Positions 17,501 through 25,310 of a stretch of DNA of 64,000 nucleotides are shown here, piece by piece. Under the pieces are notes generated by a model. That model ran no database searches and was not told the origin of the DNA. It saw nothing but the letters and a program-made list of their open reading frames with translations. The DNA comes from Pirellulaceae bacterium (GTDB taxonomy: Bacteria; Planctomycetota; Planctomycetia; Pirellulales; Pirellulaceae): NCBI GenBank assembly GCA_020852965.1, contig JADYZV010000100.1, forward strand, positions 1 to 64,000, written 5' to 3'. Every line of letters starts with the position of its first letter. The first letter of the stretch is position 1. The position numbers and the translations under genes were made by a program.

Positions 17501-17662
17501 ACGCCCACGATTGCTCCGCCAGTGAGCGTGGTACCAGAAAGACGTGAGCGCAGAATTCAACCCCGTGGAGCACGCGGTCGGGTTGAGTCGCCTGACTCGG
17601 CCTTGGATTTTGAACTGGGGATCGTCACTAGATTCCCTTCTGATCTGAGCTATGAGTCCTGA
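14537..17662 (+). CDS. Large exported retropepsin-like dockerin protein with LEPR-like motif
   Basis: A 1041-residue surface or secreted protein. The basic N-terminus carries VRMEQLEMRAMLSA (residues 45-58), matching the planctomycete motif found near the start of giant exported proteins. Two aspartic-protease signatures follow: WLLDTGANTIL (D105-G107) and FILDTGAQVSIL (D279-G281), the retropepsin/pepsin pattern. Next come two Calx-beta-like modules (about 430-660), each ending near ITDND or INDND, an Ig-like segment opening TTPPRVLDVQV, and a dockerin-type pair of calcium loops (GDVDNSGGVSSIDLYDVYG and DVDGNGGIISIDLYEAF). A Pro/Arg-rich tail ends it. It may be an active protease or an adhesin that reuses the fold. 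A PEP-CTERM gene follows. Confidence 0.85.
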   Translation: MDYFTSFFRASQRSARKLLLGELLTKTPASRCRSLHPKRTWHRLVRMEQLEMRAMLSASPIDGRPYFDIGPSDGIALDQPRVTVQLIDEAENIIGPSTFNSWLLDTGANTILGFQTAVGDMKGPPAYQTDGQFEELGVGGSSLYDISKSYRFDFAGENGIRNTLPDTRIITDATRDVSIAGPYGIVGMPAMTERVTTLDFTPWTTIEGLDLFMKVEFRNDVPAYSGPRYTIALDNRHEYFPEPYVVPAGNPPPAWADIPYLSAQLLHNGRTSSGNFILDTGAQVSILNRRMAFELGLDTNNDGELDNKDASYARNETISGIGGSTDVPVFLIDEVHVPTEEGPDMVWTDLQWLILDIDPGIDAVFGFDNMTSGWIEAFGKDGNSGYIMQSHLDFRNYEATGQGKMYIDVNPEIGGAVDPNGPGAAIDESGGLTSVSEIGVTDTYTLRLNTAPAANVRVTLDSPDDQQATAVDANNPSHNYLDFTPLNWSIPQTVLVSALDDSTQESFHRTFVRHTSTSSDPAYQAVGMPRVVINITDNDFPGVMLIPSDGATEVTEGGATDTYQIVLTFPPAMPVTITMANVQNQVTATALVGGGNSLVFTPGNWDVPQTVLVTAVDDAFSEGTLKTYISHSLTTEDTDFQLAFILQEVVTINDNDVADTTPPRVLDVQVGSSRWSAPFIDAVDGGGIASGNGRGLSLAGPEQLRNLPWINIDRLYIQFSEDVADSLSPSKIALVGTNLANYMPGVTLAYGEDGTNVATLRFATPIANDSLILSLLDTITDAAGNPLDGEWSDAVSTSSGNGTAGGRFDFRLDVLPGDVDNSGGVSSIDLYDVYGMWGTVVHEKNDAYFDVDGNGGIISIDLYEAFKWYGRILPPPPAPFVFASLFSAAAPVSAETAHVKPSSPPLLRAPLNSAANSRLRTAHVLLQNRLNSGPVESELRFCPQELVAPQPRHAVLPLSARDDWFAALDDLSQISGYNVRRNTNQPESTPTIAPPVSVVPERRERRIQPRGARGRVESPDSALDFELGIVTRFPSDLSYES

Positions 17663-17734
17663 CAGGCGAAACCAGAAGGCAATTGCACAAACTAACTGTT
17701 CGACTTCAGCAGAGACCAACTCAAGGACTGCCAC

Positions 17735-18433
17735 ATGAACTTGCCGACTTGGATGATGCGAACGCCCGCTAGTGTAGCGCTCCACAATAACCTTACCGCT
17801 GGATTTGCCACCGGATTGGTCACGTTGTTCATTGGGCTTGCCTCGCCCGCCTCGGCTGGCTTGGTATTAGACATTGGTCCCGAGATGACGATCGTGGCAC
17901 AGCCGACGGCAGGAACAACGACATCGGTAACGCTGACCGCATTTTTGCGAGCCGATGTCGGCACAGAATCGGTCGAGAATTATTCCGTGCCCATCGATTT
18001 GAGTCCGCCTGATCGCGCGGGTTCTCCTGTCGGTATGACCCTGAACAGCGCCACCGCCCGTACAGTTTTTCCTGACCAGACTTTAATCAGTTCCCCTCTT
18101 GTCGATCCTGGGGGCGATGCGGATTTTCTGATTAGCATAATTCCACCATTTGTCTTCCCCCCGCCCCCACTGGAGCCAGTCGTTTTTGGCACTTCACCCA
18201 CCCCTTTGTTTGACTTCACGATTACCATCGACAGCACGGTAGCCTTGGGCGACTATTCTGTTGCAGCTGTTAAAGGCGGGTTGTTTGGTTTCGCTCCCGG
18301 TCTGACCGACAATGTTCAATTTGGCACGACTGCAGTCATTCGCGTCGTTGCCGTCCCCGAGCCTTCCACGTTAAGTGTCTTGGGCCTACTAGTTGTCCCA
18401 ACTGTTTTGCGCCGCCGACGCCGCTCCGTTTAA
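17735..18433 (+). CDS. PEP-CTERM anchored exported protein
   Basis: A 232-residue exported protein. The N-terminal hydrophobic segment (GLVTLFIGLASPASAG) is a signal peptide. The C-terminus is a full sorting signal: VPEPSTLSVLGLLVVPTVLRRRRRSV read as PEP motif, hydrophobic helix and Arg cluster. Such proteins are recognised by an exosortase and delivered to the surface. The middle is beta-rich, Pro/Thr/Asp-rich, and resembles no family I know. It starts 72 bases after the dockerin protein and may be co-expressed with it. No exosortase is in the window. Confidence 0.83.
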   Translation: MNLPTWMMRTPASVALHNNLTAGFATGLVTLFIGLASPASAGLVLDIGPEMTIVAQPTAGTTTSVTLTAFLRADVGTESVENYSVPIDLSPPDRAGSPVGMTLNSATARTVFPDQTLISSPLVDPGGDADFLISIIPPFVFPPPPLEPVVFGTSPTPLFDFTITIDSTVALGDYSVAAVKGGLFGFAPGLTDNVQFGTTAVIRVVAVPEPSTLSVLGLLVVPTVLRRRRRSV

Positions 18434-18773
18434 GTATTTTAAGCACCCACTCTTCGGCACTCTGGGTAGGCTCGTAACGAGTAGTGCGAGTTACGGCATG
18501 GGCCGCGTGTTCCGCTCGACCCGCACTGGGGTCGATAACTGAATCCGCTGGCACATCACCTGCGCGGCCGCGCTACGCGGTTAATCAGACCAATTTGCGG
18601 CCAACCCAAACTTGCGTGTACGCCCATTATATTTGTGCTTAACGAGCGAACGAGCGAATCCGATTGGTGCATCGGCGTAGGGTAGCTGCCAAACTATGCT
18701 GCCTCCTGGCTGGTACAATTGTGTTCCGTCATTCCCAAGCAGTTTGTCCCACTTGAACGGAACTAGCGTCTTC
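18434..18773. other. Intergenic stretch
   Basis: 340 bases between the PEP-CTERM gene and the next plus-strand gene. A short inverted repeat (CGTAAC/GTTACG near 18474-18496) is visible. No gene or clear promoter is seen. Confidence 0.4.
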
Positions 18774-19349
18774 ATGCCTAAGCTCGATCTCATTGCACCC
18801 GATAAGCTGTCGCCGGCGGTCCGCGACGCGATCGAAGCGGCACCGATGCCGGGCTTGCGGGATTCTCCAAAGTGTCCTGATACGCGTAATGCAATTGAAC
18901 GACTGTTGAGTGAGCAGTCTGCCGAGTCGTCATGTTTGTCCTCGCCTGCTGTAGCCGGCCTATGGTTGCTGGCCGGCGAACTCGTTCGTTCGCACACGAT
19001 AAGTCAGTCACTTGATAGTCCAACTGGCTCGTATTGGCATGGCATCATGCATCGTCGCGAAGGAGATTTTAGTAACGCCAAGTATTGGATGCGACGCGCC
19101 TCAGGGCACCCAGTCATCGAAGAGCTCGCCAGCCACATCGCCAGCGTTGCAGGGACCGCTTCCTTGGCCCTACTTGCGCCACAGTCTGATCAAGCACTCG
19201 CGGCACGTAGGCTAACCGATATGGAGAGCTTACCGAACAGCCTGATCGATCTGTGCGAGCTCGCAGTTGATAGCAAGCCCGAGTTGGTCTCCGACTTGGA
19301 GTTGATCTGCTGGTGGGAATGGCAACTTCTGTTTCGACACTCGATGTGA
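18774..19349 (+). CDS. Conserved-looking hypothetical protein
   Basis: A 191-residue soluble protein from the ATG at 18774; the frame opens upstream, but that extension reads as unstructured and Cys/Pro-rich. Visible segments are SPAVAGLWLLAGELVRSHTISQ and YWHGIMHRREGDFSNAKYWMRRASGHP, the second having the look of a conserved motif (His, Arg and Trp residues, a helix-rich stretch). No signal peptide or membrane helix. I do not recognise the family with certainty and assign no function. Confidence 0.7.
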   Translation: MPKLDLIAPDKLSPAVRDAIEAAPMPGLRDSPKCPDTRNAIERLLSEQSAESSCLSSPAVAGLWLLAGELVRSHTISQSLDSPTGSYWHGIMHRREGDFSNAKYWMRRASGHPVIEELASHIASVAGTASLALLAPQSDQALAARRLTDMESLPNSLIDLCELAVDSKPELVSDLELICWWEWQLLFRHSM

Positions 19350-19439
19350 AAATTGGTCGATTCAATTGCTGCTTGGTTTGCGAGCGGTCTTCTCAAGCTC
19401 GTTCACTTGCTGATACCGAGCAAAGAGTCTCTTCGAAAA

Positions 19440-20285
19440 TTACTTCAAGTGCGAAATCACGAATTCAAGAGCCTGCCGGGTGTCTTCGTAATTGGTGCTA
19501 TGTCCCTCGCTCGGTCGGTGAATGCTGAGGACGTTTGGGTTGACCCGCGCGACGCTTTTCAGTAGACGGAGGACACTCTCTGGCGGTACCACATCGTCTT
19601 TACCACCTGTTGTTGCAGCTAGTGGCATGGGGAATTGCCCGGGAAAAAATTCTGCGCTGCGCATACGGTATTGATCGGGCACTTGCGCCTTCGAACCGCC
19701 GAATGATTCGGCGATCGCCTCCTGGAATCCATCGAACTCCTGCAAGTTGGCGGTGCCATTGAGGGAGACAACGCCATCGACCAACTGTGGATGACGAGCG
19801 GTAAATGTCAACGCAGCGGTGCCCCCCATCGACCCACCACACAAAATCAACCGCTTCAATAGGAATTGTTTTTTAAGCAGTCCAATGATCTGCACCACAT
19901 CAGCTTCTGCGGCTGGGCCCATCCATGATGTTTTCGCTCGATAGTCGGGAGATATAAACACCATAGAGTGTGCTGCGGCGACATCGCGGGCTGCGCGACA
20001 TTCGTCGCGAGATTGCGTCGCAAACTGCCAACGATCCGAGCCATGTCCATGCAATGCGATCATCACGCTAAGTGGCTGATCGAGCGCAATGCCTCGCGGC
20101 AGCAATTGCAAGTATTTTTGCTGACTGCCATCGTAGTCGGCGATGAAGGTGCACTCGAGCGGGCTGTCGAGCGACCGTGGTTCGTCGGCAGCACATACTG
20201 CGATCATTACCGACAGTGCAACGCAGGCTACATGAGAAGCAAGGCACACTCTTGGTCCAACAAAACCTCCGATTATCAGGTTCAT
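19440..20285 (-). CDS. Exported alpha/beta hydrolase (esterase/prolyl-oligopeptidase-like)
   Basis: A 281-residue secreted or periplasmic hydrolase. The signal peptide covers about the first 33 residues. The catalytic set is visible: oxyanion region MIALHGHGSDRWQF, nucleophile elbow LCGGSMGGTAAL, acid in GGKDDVVPPESV and histidine in RPSEGHSTNY. This pattern fits the PHB-depolymerase/feruloyl-esterase-like and prolyl-oligopeptidase-like group of serine hydrolases. The substrate cannot be read from the sequence. The start ATG at 20285 directly precedes the signal peptide. Its end faces the preceding plus-strand gene. Confidence 0.85.
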   Translation of the reverse strand: MNLIIGGFVGPRVCLASHVACVALSVMIAVCAADEPRSLDSPLECTFIADYDGSQQKYLQLLPRGIALDQPLSVMIALHGHGSDRWQFATQSRDECRAARDVAAAHSMVFISPDYRAKTSWMGPAAEADVVQIIGLLKKQFLLKRLILCGGSMGGTAALTFTARHPQLVDGVVSLNGTANLQEFDGFQEAIAESFGGSKAQVPDQYRMRSAEFFPGQFPMPLAATTGGKDDVVPPESVLRLLKSVARVNPNVLSIHRPSEGHSTNYEDTRQALEFVISHLK

Positions 20286-20557
20286 ATGCCTACCAATTCT
20301 TGGGTTCCGATTCTATCAAGGCAGCGGGTCAAACTGCGAACGGGCGAGCATTCAACCAGCATACAACAAGAAATCGACGCGTGGAAAGTAGACTCATTTT
20401 CACCGTTCACGGACAAGGTGCCTCGCTTCACTCCCCCAATGGTTATACTGTTTTTTGCCGACGCATGCCGCTGCGATTCGCCTTCGCATCACTTTCTGCC
20501 GGGCTCCGCACTTGAATGCTGTTTTCCGATTGTAACATGGATAGGACGAGGTCGCCG

Positions 20558-22123
20558 ATGATTCCAAGCCTACGCTGCTGCCTTCCATTTCGAGGCCGAT
20601 CGAATTGGGCAATTTCGAGTCTACTGGAAGTCAGTTTGGCGGGCTGGCTTGCGGTCATGGCCTCCTTCATTGGCGCTGGTGCTGCGACTGCTGGCGATCC
20701 AACCGTGACATCGGGGGCGTCGGCGGCATTTACCAGCCAAGACCCGCTGGTACTCGAGGCGCTCGAGCTGATTGCGTCGGGCGACTTTCGAGCTGCCGAA
20801 AAAGGTCTTTCCACCGAAGACCCCCAAGCCGATGCGGCAGCACGGCGAGCTCGCAGCGAACTTATTGAAATCATGAACCGAGTACGCCACGAGTACTCGC
20901 TCGAATCGGCAGGGCTACTCGCCAAAGTGAAAAAGGTTATCCCGGATGTCACTGCGGAGGAGGTCGAGCGTTGGGCAAGCGAAACCAAGGCTCGCTTTCG
21001 AGTGATCGATGGAACGAAGTTCTATTTTCGTCGTGAACCACAGAACATTTTCTTGTTCAGCCAACAAGCCATCGAGCGTCGAGCTCAAGCGGGTGGAGCT
21101 CCCTCCAAGCCGGCGTGGCAGTTGACCGATCACTTGGCTGATGTCATTGCTGCTGCCGCACACAGCGACTCTGCCGAGGTTCTGCCAGTAAAGCATCGTT
21201 TCACGCATACGATTACGATTGGCGGTAATCACCCGAAAATCAAGGCGGGTTCTACGGTGCGAGTATGGATGCCCTATGCGCAGGAATATCGACAACAGCG
21301 CGACGTGAGACTCGTCAGTGCTTCGCCCAAGCCCACGTTGATCGCTCCCACTGGAGAAGACGGCCATCCCGTCTCCGGCGGCGCACAACGAAGTGTCTAC
21401 TTTGAACAAGTCGTCGAGGACCCGACCCAGCCGCTGGTATTCCAAGAGGTTTTTGAATACACCTCTTTTGCGTATTATCCGAAATTGGATGCGTCGCAGG
21501 TGGAACCCTTGCCCAACGACTGGCGGAATGCGTATCTTAGCGAGCGCCCACCGCATATTGTATTTGCGCCTGAGATAAGCGATGAAGTGGCCACCATCGT
21601 TGGTGCTGAAACCAATCCGCTGATCAAAGCTCGAAAGATCTTTCGTTGGGTCAGCCTCAACATTCCCTGGAATGCCGAGGACGAGTATTGCGTCATTCCT
21701 TCATTGGCCGTCAAGGGATTCGACGCCCGCTGTGGAGATTGTGGCGTTCAGAATACGCTGTTCATTGCGATGTGCAGAATTGCCGGCATTCCGGCGCGTT
21801 GGCAAAGTGGGTTTGAGACTAAGCCTGGGCCGAGGTGGGGCATGCACGACTGGGCTGAGATCTACATCGCCCCCTGGGGTTGGTTGCCAGCCGACGCTTC
21901 GTATGGAATCCAACGCTCCGACGATCCTCGCGTAGCCGATTTTTATTGTGGACACCAAGATAGCTATCGCTTGATCGTCAACCTCGACTGGGGACGCGAA
22001 CTCTTTCCTCCCAAAGAATCGTTGCGCTCGGAGCCGGCTGATTTTCAACGAGGCGAAGTGGAAGTCGACGGACAAAACTTATACTTTAACGAGTGGGAAG
22101 CAAAGTCCGAAGTCGAGCGTTAG
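20558..22123 (+). CDS. Exported transglutaminase-like protein
   Basis: About 521 residues from the ATG at 20558, preceded by GAGG eight bases upstream; two earlier in-frame ATGs (20516, 20537) have no such site. A hydrophobic signal lies at about residues 25-45. The C-terminal half has the transglutaminase-core triad: C395 in RCGDCGVQNTLF, H430 in GMHDWAEIYI and D446 in LPADASYGIQ. The N-terminal half has an immunoglobulin-like domain typical of bacterial members (HTITIGGNHPKIKAGSTVRV). Such proteins act as cysteine proteases or cross-linkers in the envelope. The 3' end shares a short repeat with the 3' end of the next gene. Confidence 0.88.
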   Translation: MIPSLRCCLPFRGRSNWAISSLLEVSLAGWLAVMASFIGAGAATAGDPTVTSGASAAFTSQDPLVLEALELIASGDFRAAEKGLSTEDPQADAAARRARSELIEIMNRVRHEYSLESAGLLAKVKKVIPDVTAEEVERWASETKARFRVIDGTKFYFRREPQNIFLFSQQAIERRAQAGGAPSKPAWQLTDHLADVIAAAAHSDSAEVLPVKHRFTHTITIGGNHPKIKAGSTVRVWMPYAQEYRQQRDVRLVSASPKPTLIAPTGEDGHPVSGGAQRSVYFEQVVEDPTQPLVFQEVFEYTSFAYYPKLDASQVEPLPNDWRNAYLSERPPHIVFAPEISDEVATIVGAETNPLIKARKIFRWVSLNIPWNAEDEYCVIPSLAVKGFDARCGDCGVQNTLFIAMCRIAGIPARWQSGFETKPGPRWGMHDWAEIYIAPWGWLPADASYGIQRSDDPRVADFYCGHQDSYRLIVNLDWGRELFPPKESLRSEPADFQRGEVEVDGQNLYFNEWEAKSEVER

Positions 22124-22138
22124 GCAGCGGGACAAGCT
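22120..22138 (+). repeat. Short repeat overlapping the stop codon
   Basis: TTAGGCAGCGGGACAAGCT at the transglutaminase stop codon recurs, with one added A, at 23654-23673 just after the next gene's stop. Each lies at the 3' end of a plus-strand gene. Confidence 0.6.
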
Positions 22139-22200
22139 TAACCCCCTTGGCTGTCCCACGATTCCTAGCGAGCTGTCAAGGTTCTCCGATTGCGCGAAGT

Positions 22201-22230
22201 TTGACACGGTTGCCGCGTGCGCTGGATAAA
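22201..22230 (+). promoter_or_regulatory. Sigma70-like promoter for the barrel protein
   Basis: TTGACA at 22201-22206, an 18-base spacer and GATAAA at 22225-22230. It would start transcription near 22238, about 90 bases before the ATG at 22327, and supports that start over the longer open frame. Confidence 0.5.
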
Positions 22231-22326
22231 TATACGGCAGCCGCCGATTACAAGGCAAGGTTGGCCGCTAAACACGGACATGGAGGTCAGTGTTTATGCC
22301 CGCCCCTTTATGCAAAGGACGGCATC

Positions 22327-23646
22327 ATGGGCGTTAAAGCTCGAAGCGTCAGCTCGATTTGGCCATTGACAGCGACTATTGCGCTAATCGCCAGCTTGGC
22401 CAATGGCGAAGTCAGTGCGCAGTGGCCGGCTGACTGTGACAGGACGGGGATGGCAAATGGATTACCGCTCACGGCGAGCGGTCCGCCGTCCGCAGTCGCT
22501 TCGCCCAACTGCTGGCCATCGAGTTCTCAGCAGTTTCCCCCACTCGACCTTTTCCGCAGCGGAACAAACCCCACCTATTGTTTGCAGCAGGATACTGGGA
22601 CTCAGGTTTGGGGGAGCTCCCCAGGGAGACAGGTTTGCAATGCTCCCGGCCCTCTTCTTGCACCCGCTGGGGGCGGAAACTACGCCAGCGGCTGGTCCAT
22701 TCCACCTGCCTATGCGACCCATCCGTGCGCTGATTTCACCGGCAATGCTTACTTCGGCAACAACTGCGTTCCAGTGATTCCCGCGAGACGCTTCTATGGA
22801 GGCTTTGAGTTTCTGTGGATGCGACCTCATTTCGATCAAAATGTGGCGATGATCGTCGACCCTCCGATTGGCAACACGCTAACACCATTTCACTACGAAT
22901 CGAATTTGGTTCCACGCGCTTGGCTCGGTTGGCAATCCACATGTAGTGGTGCCGGTTTTAGAACTACCTACTGGCGGTTCGATGCATCGGCGGCTGAAGA
23001 GCGTGCGACCGCCGTCGCGGGCGCTACGCCTGTCTACCTATTCGTTTACGGAGCAGGCGGAAATCTGTCGCGAAATGCCTACGCGGACCTGGGCGAAACC
23101 TTGGTTTCCAACCATAGTCTGATGCTTCATACCCTCGATTTCGAGGGGACACAACAGTTTTCCTTAGCGTCCCTACAGTGCCTGGCGGGCTTCGGCGTTC
23201 GGATCGCGGAGATGGACCAACACCTTCGCGGAGAAATCTACGACGCGACCAATTCACTATGGGAAGTCGTCACCAATGATCTTAGTTTTCAAGGCGCAGG
23301 CCCCACTGTCTCGTTGCAGATCCAGCGCAGCCTCGGCAACTCACGATTCTCGGTGTTCAATGGCCTCCGTGGCGCCTTCCTGTTCAGCGATACGCAGCAA
23401 GGCATCTATGAGATGAAGGATGGATTCGCAAATGAGCTGACTGACGTAGCCAAGCAAACCGAGGTTCTGTCGATGGGCGAATTGGCGCTGGGCATGCAAT
23501 ACTCGCAGTGCATTGGACCCAGAGCGCAGTTGTTTGTTCGCGGAAACTACGAGTGCCAAGCTTGGTTCGACGTCGGTGGACCGGTTGATTCACATAGTAC
23601 CGTAGCCTTTAGCGGCATAGGTCTGGCGACAGGAATGCTGTATTAA
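22327..23646 (+). CDS. Outer-membrane beta-barrel protein (BBP7/Lpg1974-like)
   Basis: About 439 residues from the ATG at 22327; the open frame reaches further up, but the signal peptide starts here (WPLTATIALIASLANGEVSAQ). A Gly/Pro/Asn/Cys-rich segment follows, then FYGGFEFLWMRPHFDQNVAM opens a beta-rich region with alternating hydrophobic strands, including FGVRIAEMDQHLRGEI and GAGPTVSLQIQRSLGN, ending at GIGLATGMLY. This suits a planctomycete barrel of the BBP7 type or the Legionella Lpg1974-like type; I cannot separate the two. The role is unknown, probably pore or surface protein. A promoter-like sequence lies 97 bases before the start. Confidence 0.7.
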   Translation: MGVKARSVSSIWPLTATIALIASLANGEVSAQWPADCDRTGMANGLPLTASGPPSAVASPNCWPSSSQQFPPLDLFRSGTNPTYCLQQDTGTQVWGSSPGRQVCNAPGPLLAPAGGGNYASGWSIPPAYATHPCADFTGNAYFGNNCVPVIPARRFYGGFEFLWMRPHFDQNVAMIVDPPIGNTLTPFHYESNLVPRAWLGWQSTCSGAGFRTTYWRFDASAAEERATAVAGATPVYLFVYGAGGNLSRNAYADLGETLVSNHSLMLHTLDFEGTQQFSLASLQCLAGFGVRIAEMDQHLRGEIYDATNSLWEVVTNDLSFQGAGPTVSLQIQRSLGNSRFSVFNGLRGAFLFSDTQQGIYEMKDGFANELTDVAKQTEVLSMGELALGMQYSQCIGPRAQLFVRGNYECQAWFDVGGPVDSHSTVAFSGIGLATGMLY

Positions 23647-23653
23647 TTTGGTT

Positions 23654-23673
23654 TTAGGCAGCGGGACAAAGCT
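23654..23673 (+). repeat. Second copy of the GGCAGCGGGACAA repeat
   Basis: Matches 22120-22138 with one inserted A. It lies between the convergent barrel gene and the ECF sigma gene. Confidence 0.6.
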
Positions 23674-23700
23674 CCGAGAACTCGAAGCAATCCAATTCTG

Positions 23701-24345
23701 CTAGGCCAATTCTGGAAACACTTCTGCATCGAGCTGCTGTCGTCCGACGAGCGCTTTGGTGCGAGCCAAGAAATCGAATTTAAAATTGGCAACTTGTTGT
23801 TCGGTTAGTCCCAGTAGTTCGGCGACCTCCTTATTGCCGTGACCTACAACAAACATCAGTTCGATGCATTTGAGTTTATTCCAATCGCCGCGAGCACGCC
23901 ATTTGTCGATTTGATCCTGTAGGGCTGCGACGATGGCTTGCTCTTCCAGTTGCTGGCGTTCGCCACTGCGTGCAATCGTGCTCGCGCCGCGCGCTCGGCC
24001 GGAGACAATCAACCAGGGGGCGGCCGAGTTGCTCGGGCTGGATTGATTTAGCGAAAGAGTTGGCCGACGCCCTTCACGACGCAGATGGTCGGTCAGTTTG
24101 TAAGCGCAAATGGTGAATAGGTAACTCTCTAGCGGTCGCCGGCGATCGTAGTTGGGTAGGCTGTTGAGGAATCCGATAAAGGTTTCTTGTACGACGTCTT
24201 CGCTGGCTGCTCGATTGCGCAAACGGCTATCGACGAAGGCCAGCAGGCGTCCTTCGTAGCGCGCGATCAGATCCTCCCAGGCTTGGGGTTCGCCTCGACC
24301 CACGCGTTCGACCAGCAGTTGTTCCGCCTCCCCTTCGCCGTTCAT
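23701..24345 (-). CDS. ECF-type RNA polymerase sigma factor
   Basis: A 214-residue sigma70-family factor of the ECF class. Region 2 runs from about residue 20 (AWEDLIARYEGRLLAFVDSR, then ASEDVVQETFIGFLNSLP and LFTICAYKLTDHLRREG); region 4 is at the end (KLKCIELMFVVGHGNKEVAELLGLTEQQVANFKFDF read in parts). A linker of about 40 residues is longer than usual. It redirects RNA polymerase to a specific regulon. Its ATG overlaps the TGA of the membrane protein upstream (ATGA), which in turn overlaps the kinase gene. No typical zinc anti-sigma domain is visible, so control by the kinase or membrane protein is likely. Confidence 0.9.
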   Translation of the reverse strand: MNGEGEAEQLLVERVGRGEPQAWEDLIARYEGRLLAFVDSRLRNRAASEDVVQETFIGFLNSLPNYDRRRPLESYLFTICAYKLTDHLRREGRRPTLSLNQSSPSNSAAPWLIVSGRARGASTIARSGERQQLEEQAIVAALQDQIDKWRARGDWNKLKCIELMFVVGHGNKEVAELLGLTEQQVANFKFDFLARTKALVGRQQLDAEVFPELA

Positions 24346-25310
24346 CGATTGCCTCTGCGGAGTATCAAATGCAGCAAGCCCACACCACCCAATAAACTCA
24401 CCAAACCTAGCCCGATGGGTGCCAAGCGCTCTCTCTGCAGCGCTTCACGGTCCCAGCGAAGTATGGCAGCTCGTTGCTCGGGAGTGATCGAGACGGTCAC
24501 CCACTTCTGAAACATGGGTTGCCCTGGTGTGTTGAGCCGCGCGGTATAGCCAGTTCGTTCGTCAATTAGGTTCTTCCAAATGTAGTCGGCAGTGATCTTT
24601 CCGGAAAGAGACCGAGCGGCTCCCTTGCGTTGCAACAGGTGCGCGTCGATATATTGATTGACCGCAGCGACTAGCGGAGTGTCGAGTCCCTCGGCAGCTT
24701 CGCTGGCCGATTCGGCAATGTGCCCTCCAACGAATAAGCGATGGTCATCGTCCGTGAGATCGGGCAAGCTCCCTACCCAGGCTGGAGCATCATCGGGTAA
24801 CATTTGCGGTGTTCCAGGTTCTACCGACAGCTCGTGATTCTCTTCCAAACCTTCCTTGCGTGTCTTGGCTGCATCGGACGAGCTCGACGAGCCCATTATA
24901 GCCCGGGCGTCAGACACCCAGTCCGATTGTAAGTTTTCAGGCTGTGTGCTTGCAGGTTGGCGAGACGGTGAGTGAGGCCTTGTGTCAGACGGTGCCGGGC
25001 GAGGCGGTCGCCCCTCTTCACCTTGGCCAAGCAATACTTCGATATCGCCGACCTTCGAGTCAATCTGAGTGGCGGTTGCTTCTGCCGCTGGTTCTTGTGC
25101 CGCAGCGCGAGTGCTGAGTACCGGTGGGATCGCTAGTAGAGCTAGTGACCCTAGCAAAGTGCATGTCAGGAATGCACTTGAAGACTTCGCCATCGGTGTT
25201 GGCATTCGGAAGGGAAGCAAAGGTTTTACGACAACGTCGGCTACTGCGGCACCGCGATGGGCCGAAGGACGAGCGAGTTGCGACCGCTGATAGAGTAGGA
25301 ATCGTTTCAT
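24342..25310 (-). CDS. Membrane protein with N- and C-terminal helices, between kinase and ECF sigma
   Basis: A 322-residue protein. I start at the ATG at 25310, which overlaps the kinase TGA (ATGA). A hydrophobic segment at about residues 45-65 (LTCTLLGSLALLAIPPVLST) is followed by a long Ser/Pro/Glu-rich stretch, a folded domain at about 200-290 (LPDLTDDDHRLFVGGHIAES, then FQKWVTVSITPEQRAAIL) and a last helix (LGLVSLLGGVGLLHLILRR). The bulk is probably periplasmic. I do not recognise the domain. Its place between a receptor-like kinase and an ECF sigma factor suggests a sensor or anti-sigma role, which is inference. Confidence 0.78.
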   Translation of the reverse strand: MKRFLLYQRSQLARPSAHRGAAVADVVVKPLLPFRMPTPMAKSSSAFLTCTLLGSLALLAIPPVLSTRAAAQEPAAEATATQIDSKVGDIEVLLGQGEEGRPPRPAPSDTRPHSPSRQPASTQPENLQSDWVSDARAIMGSSSSSDAAKTRKEGLEENHELSVEPGTPQMLPDDAPAWVGSLPDLTDDDHRLFVGGHIAESASEAAEGLDTPLVAAVNQYIDAHLLQRKGAARSLSGKITADYIWKNLIDERTGYTARLNTPGQPMFQKWVTVSITPEQRAAILRWDREALQRERLAPIGLGLVSLLGGVGLLHLILRRGNR

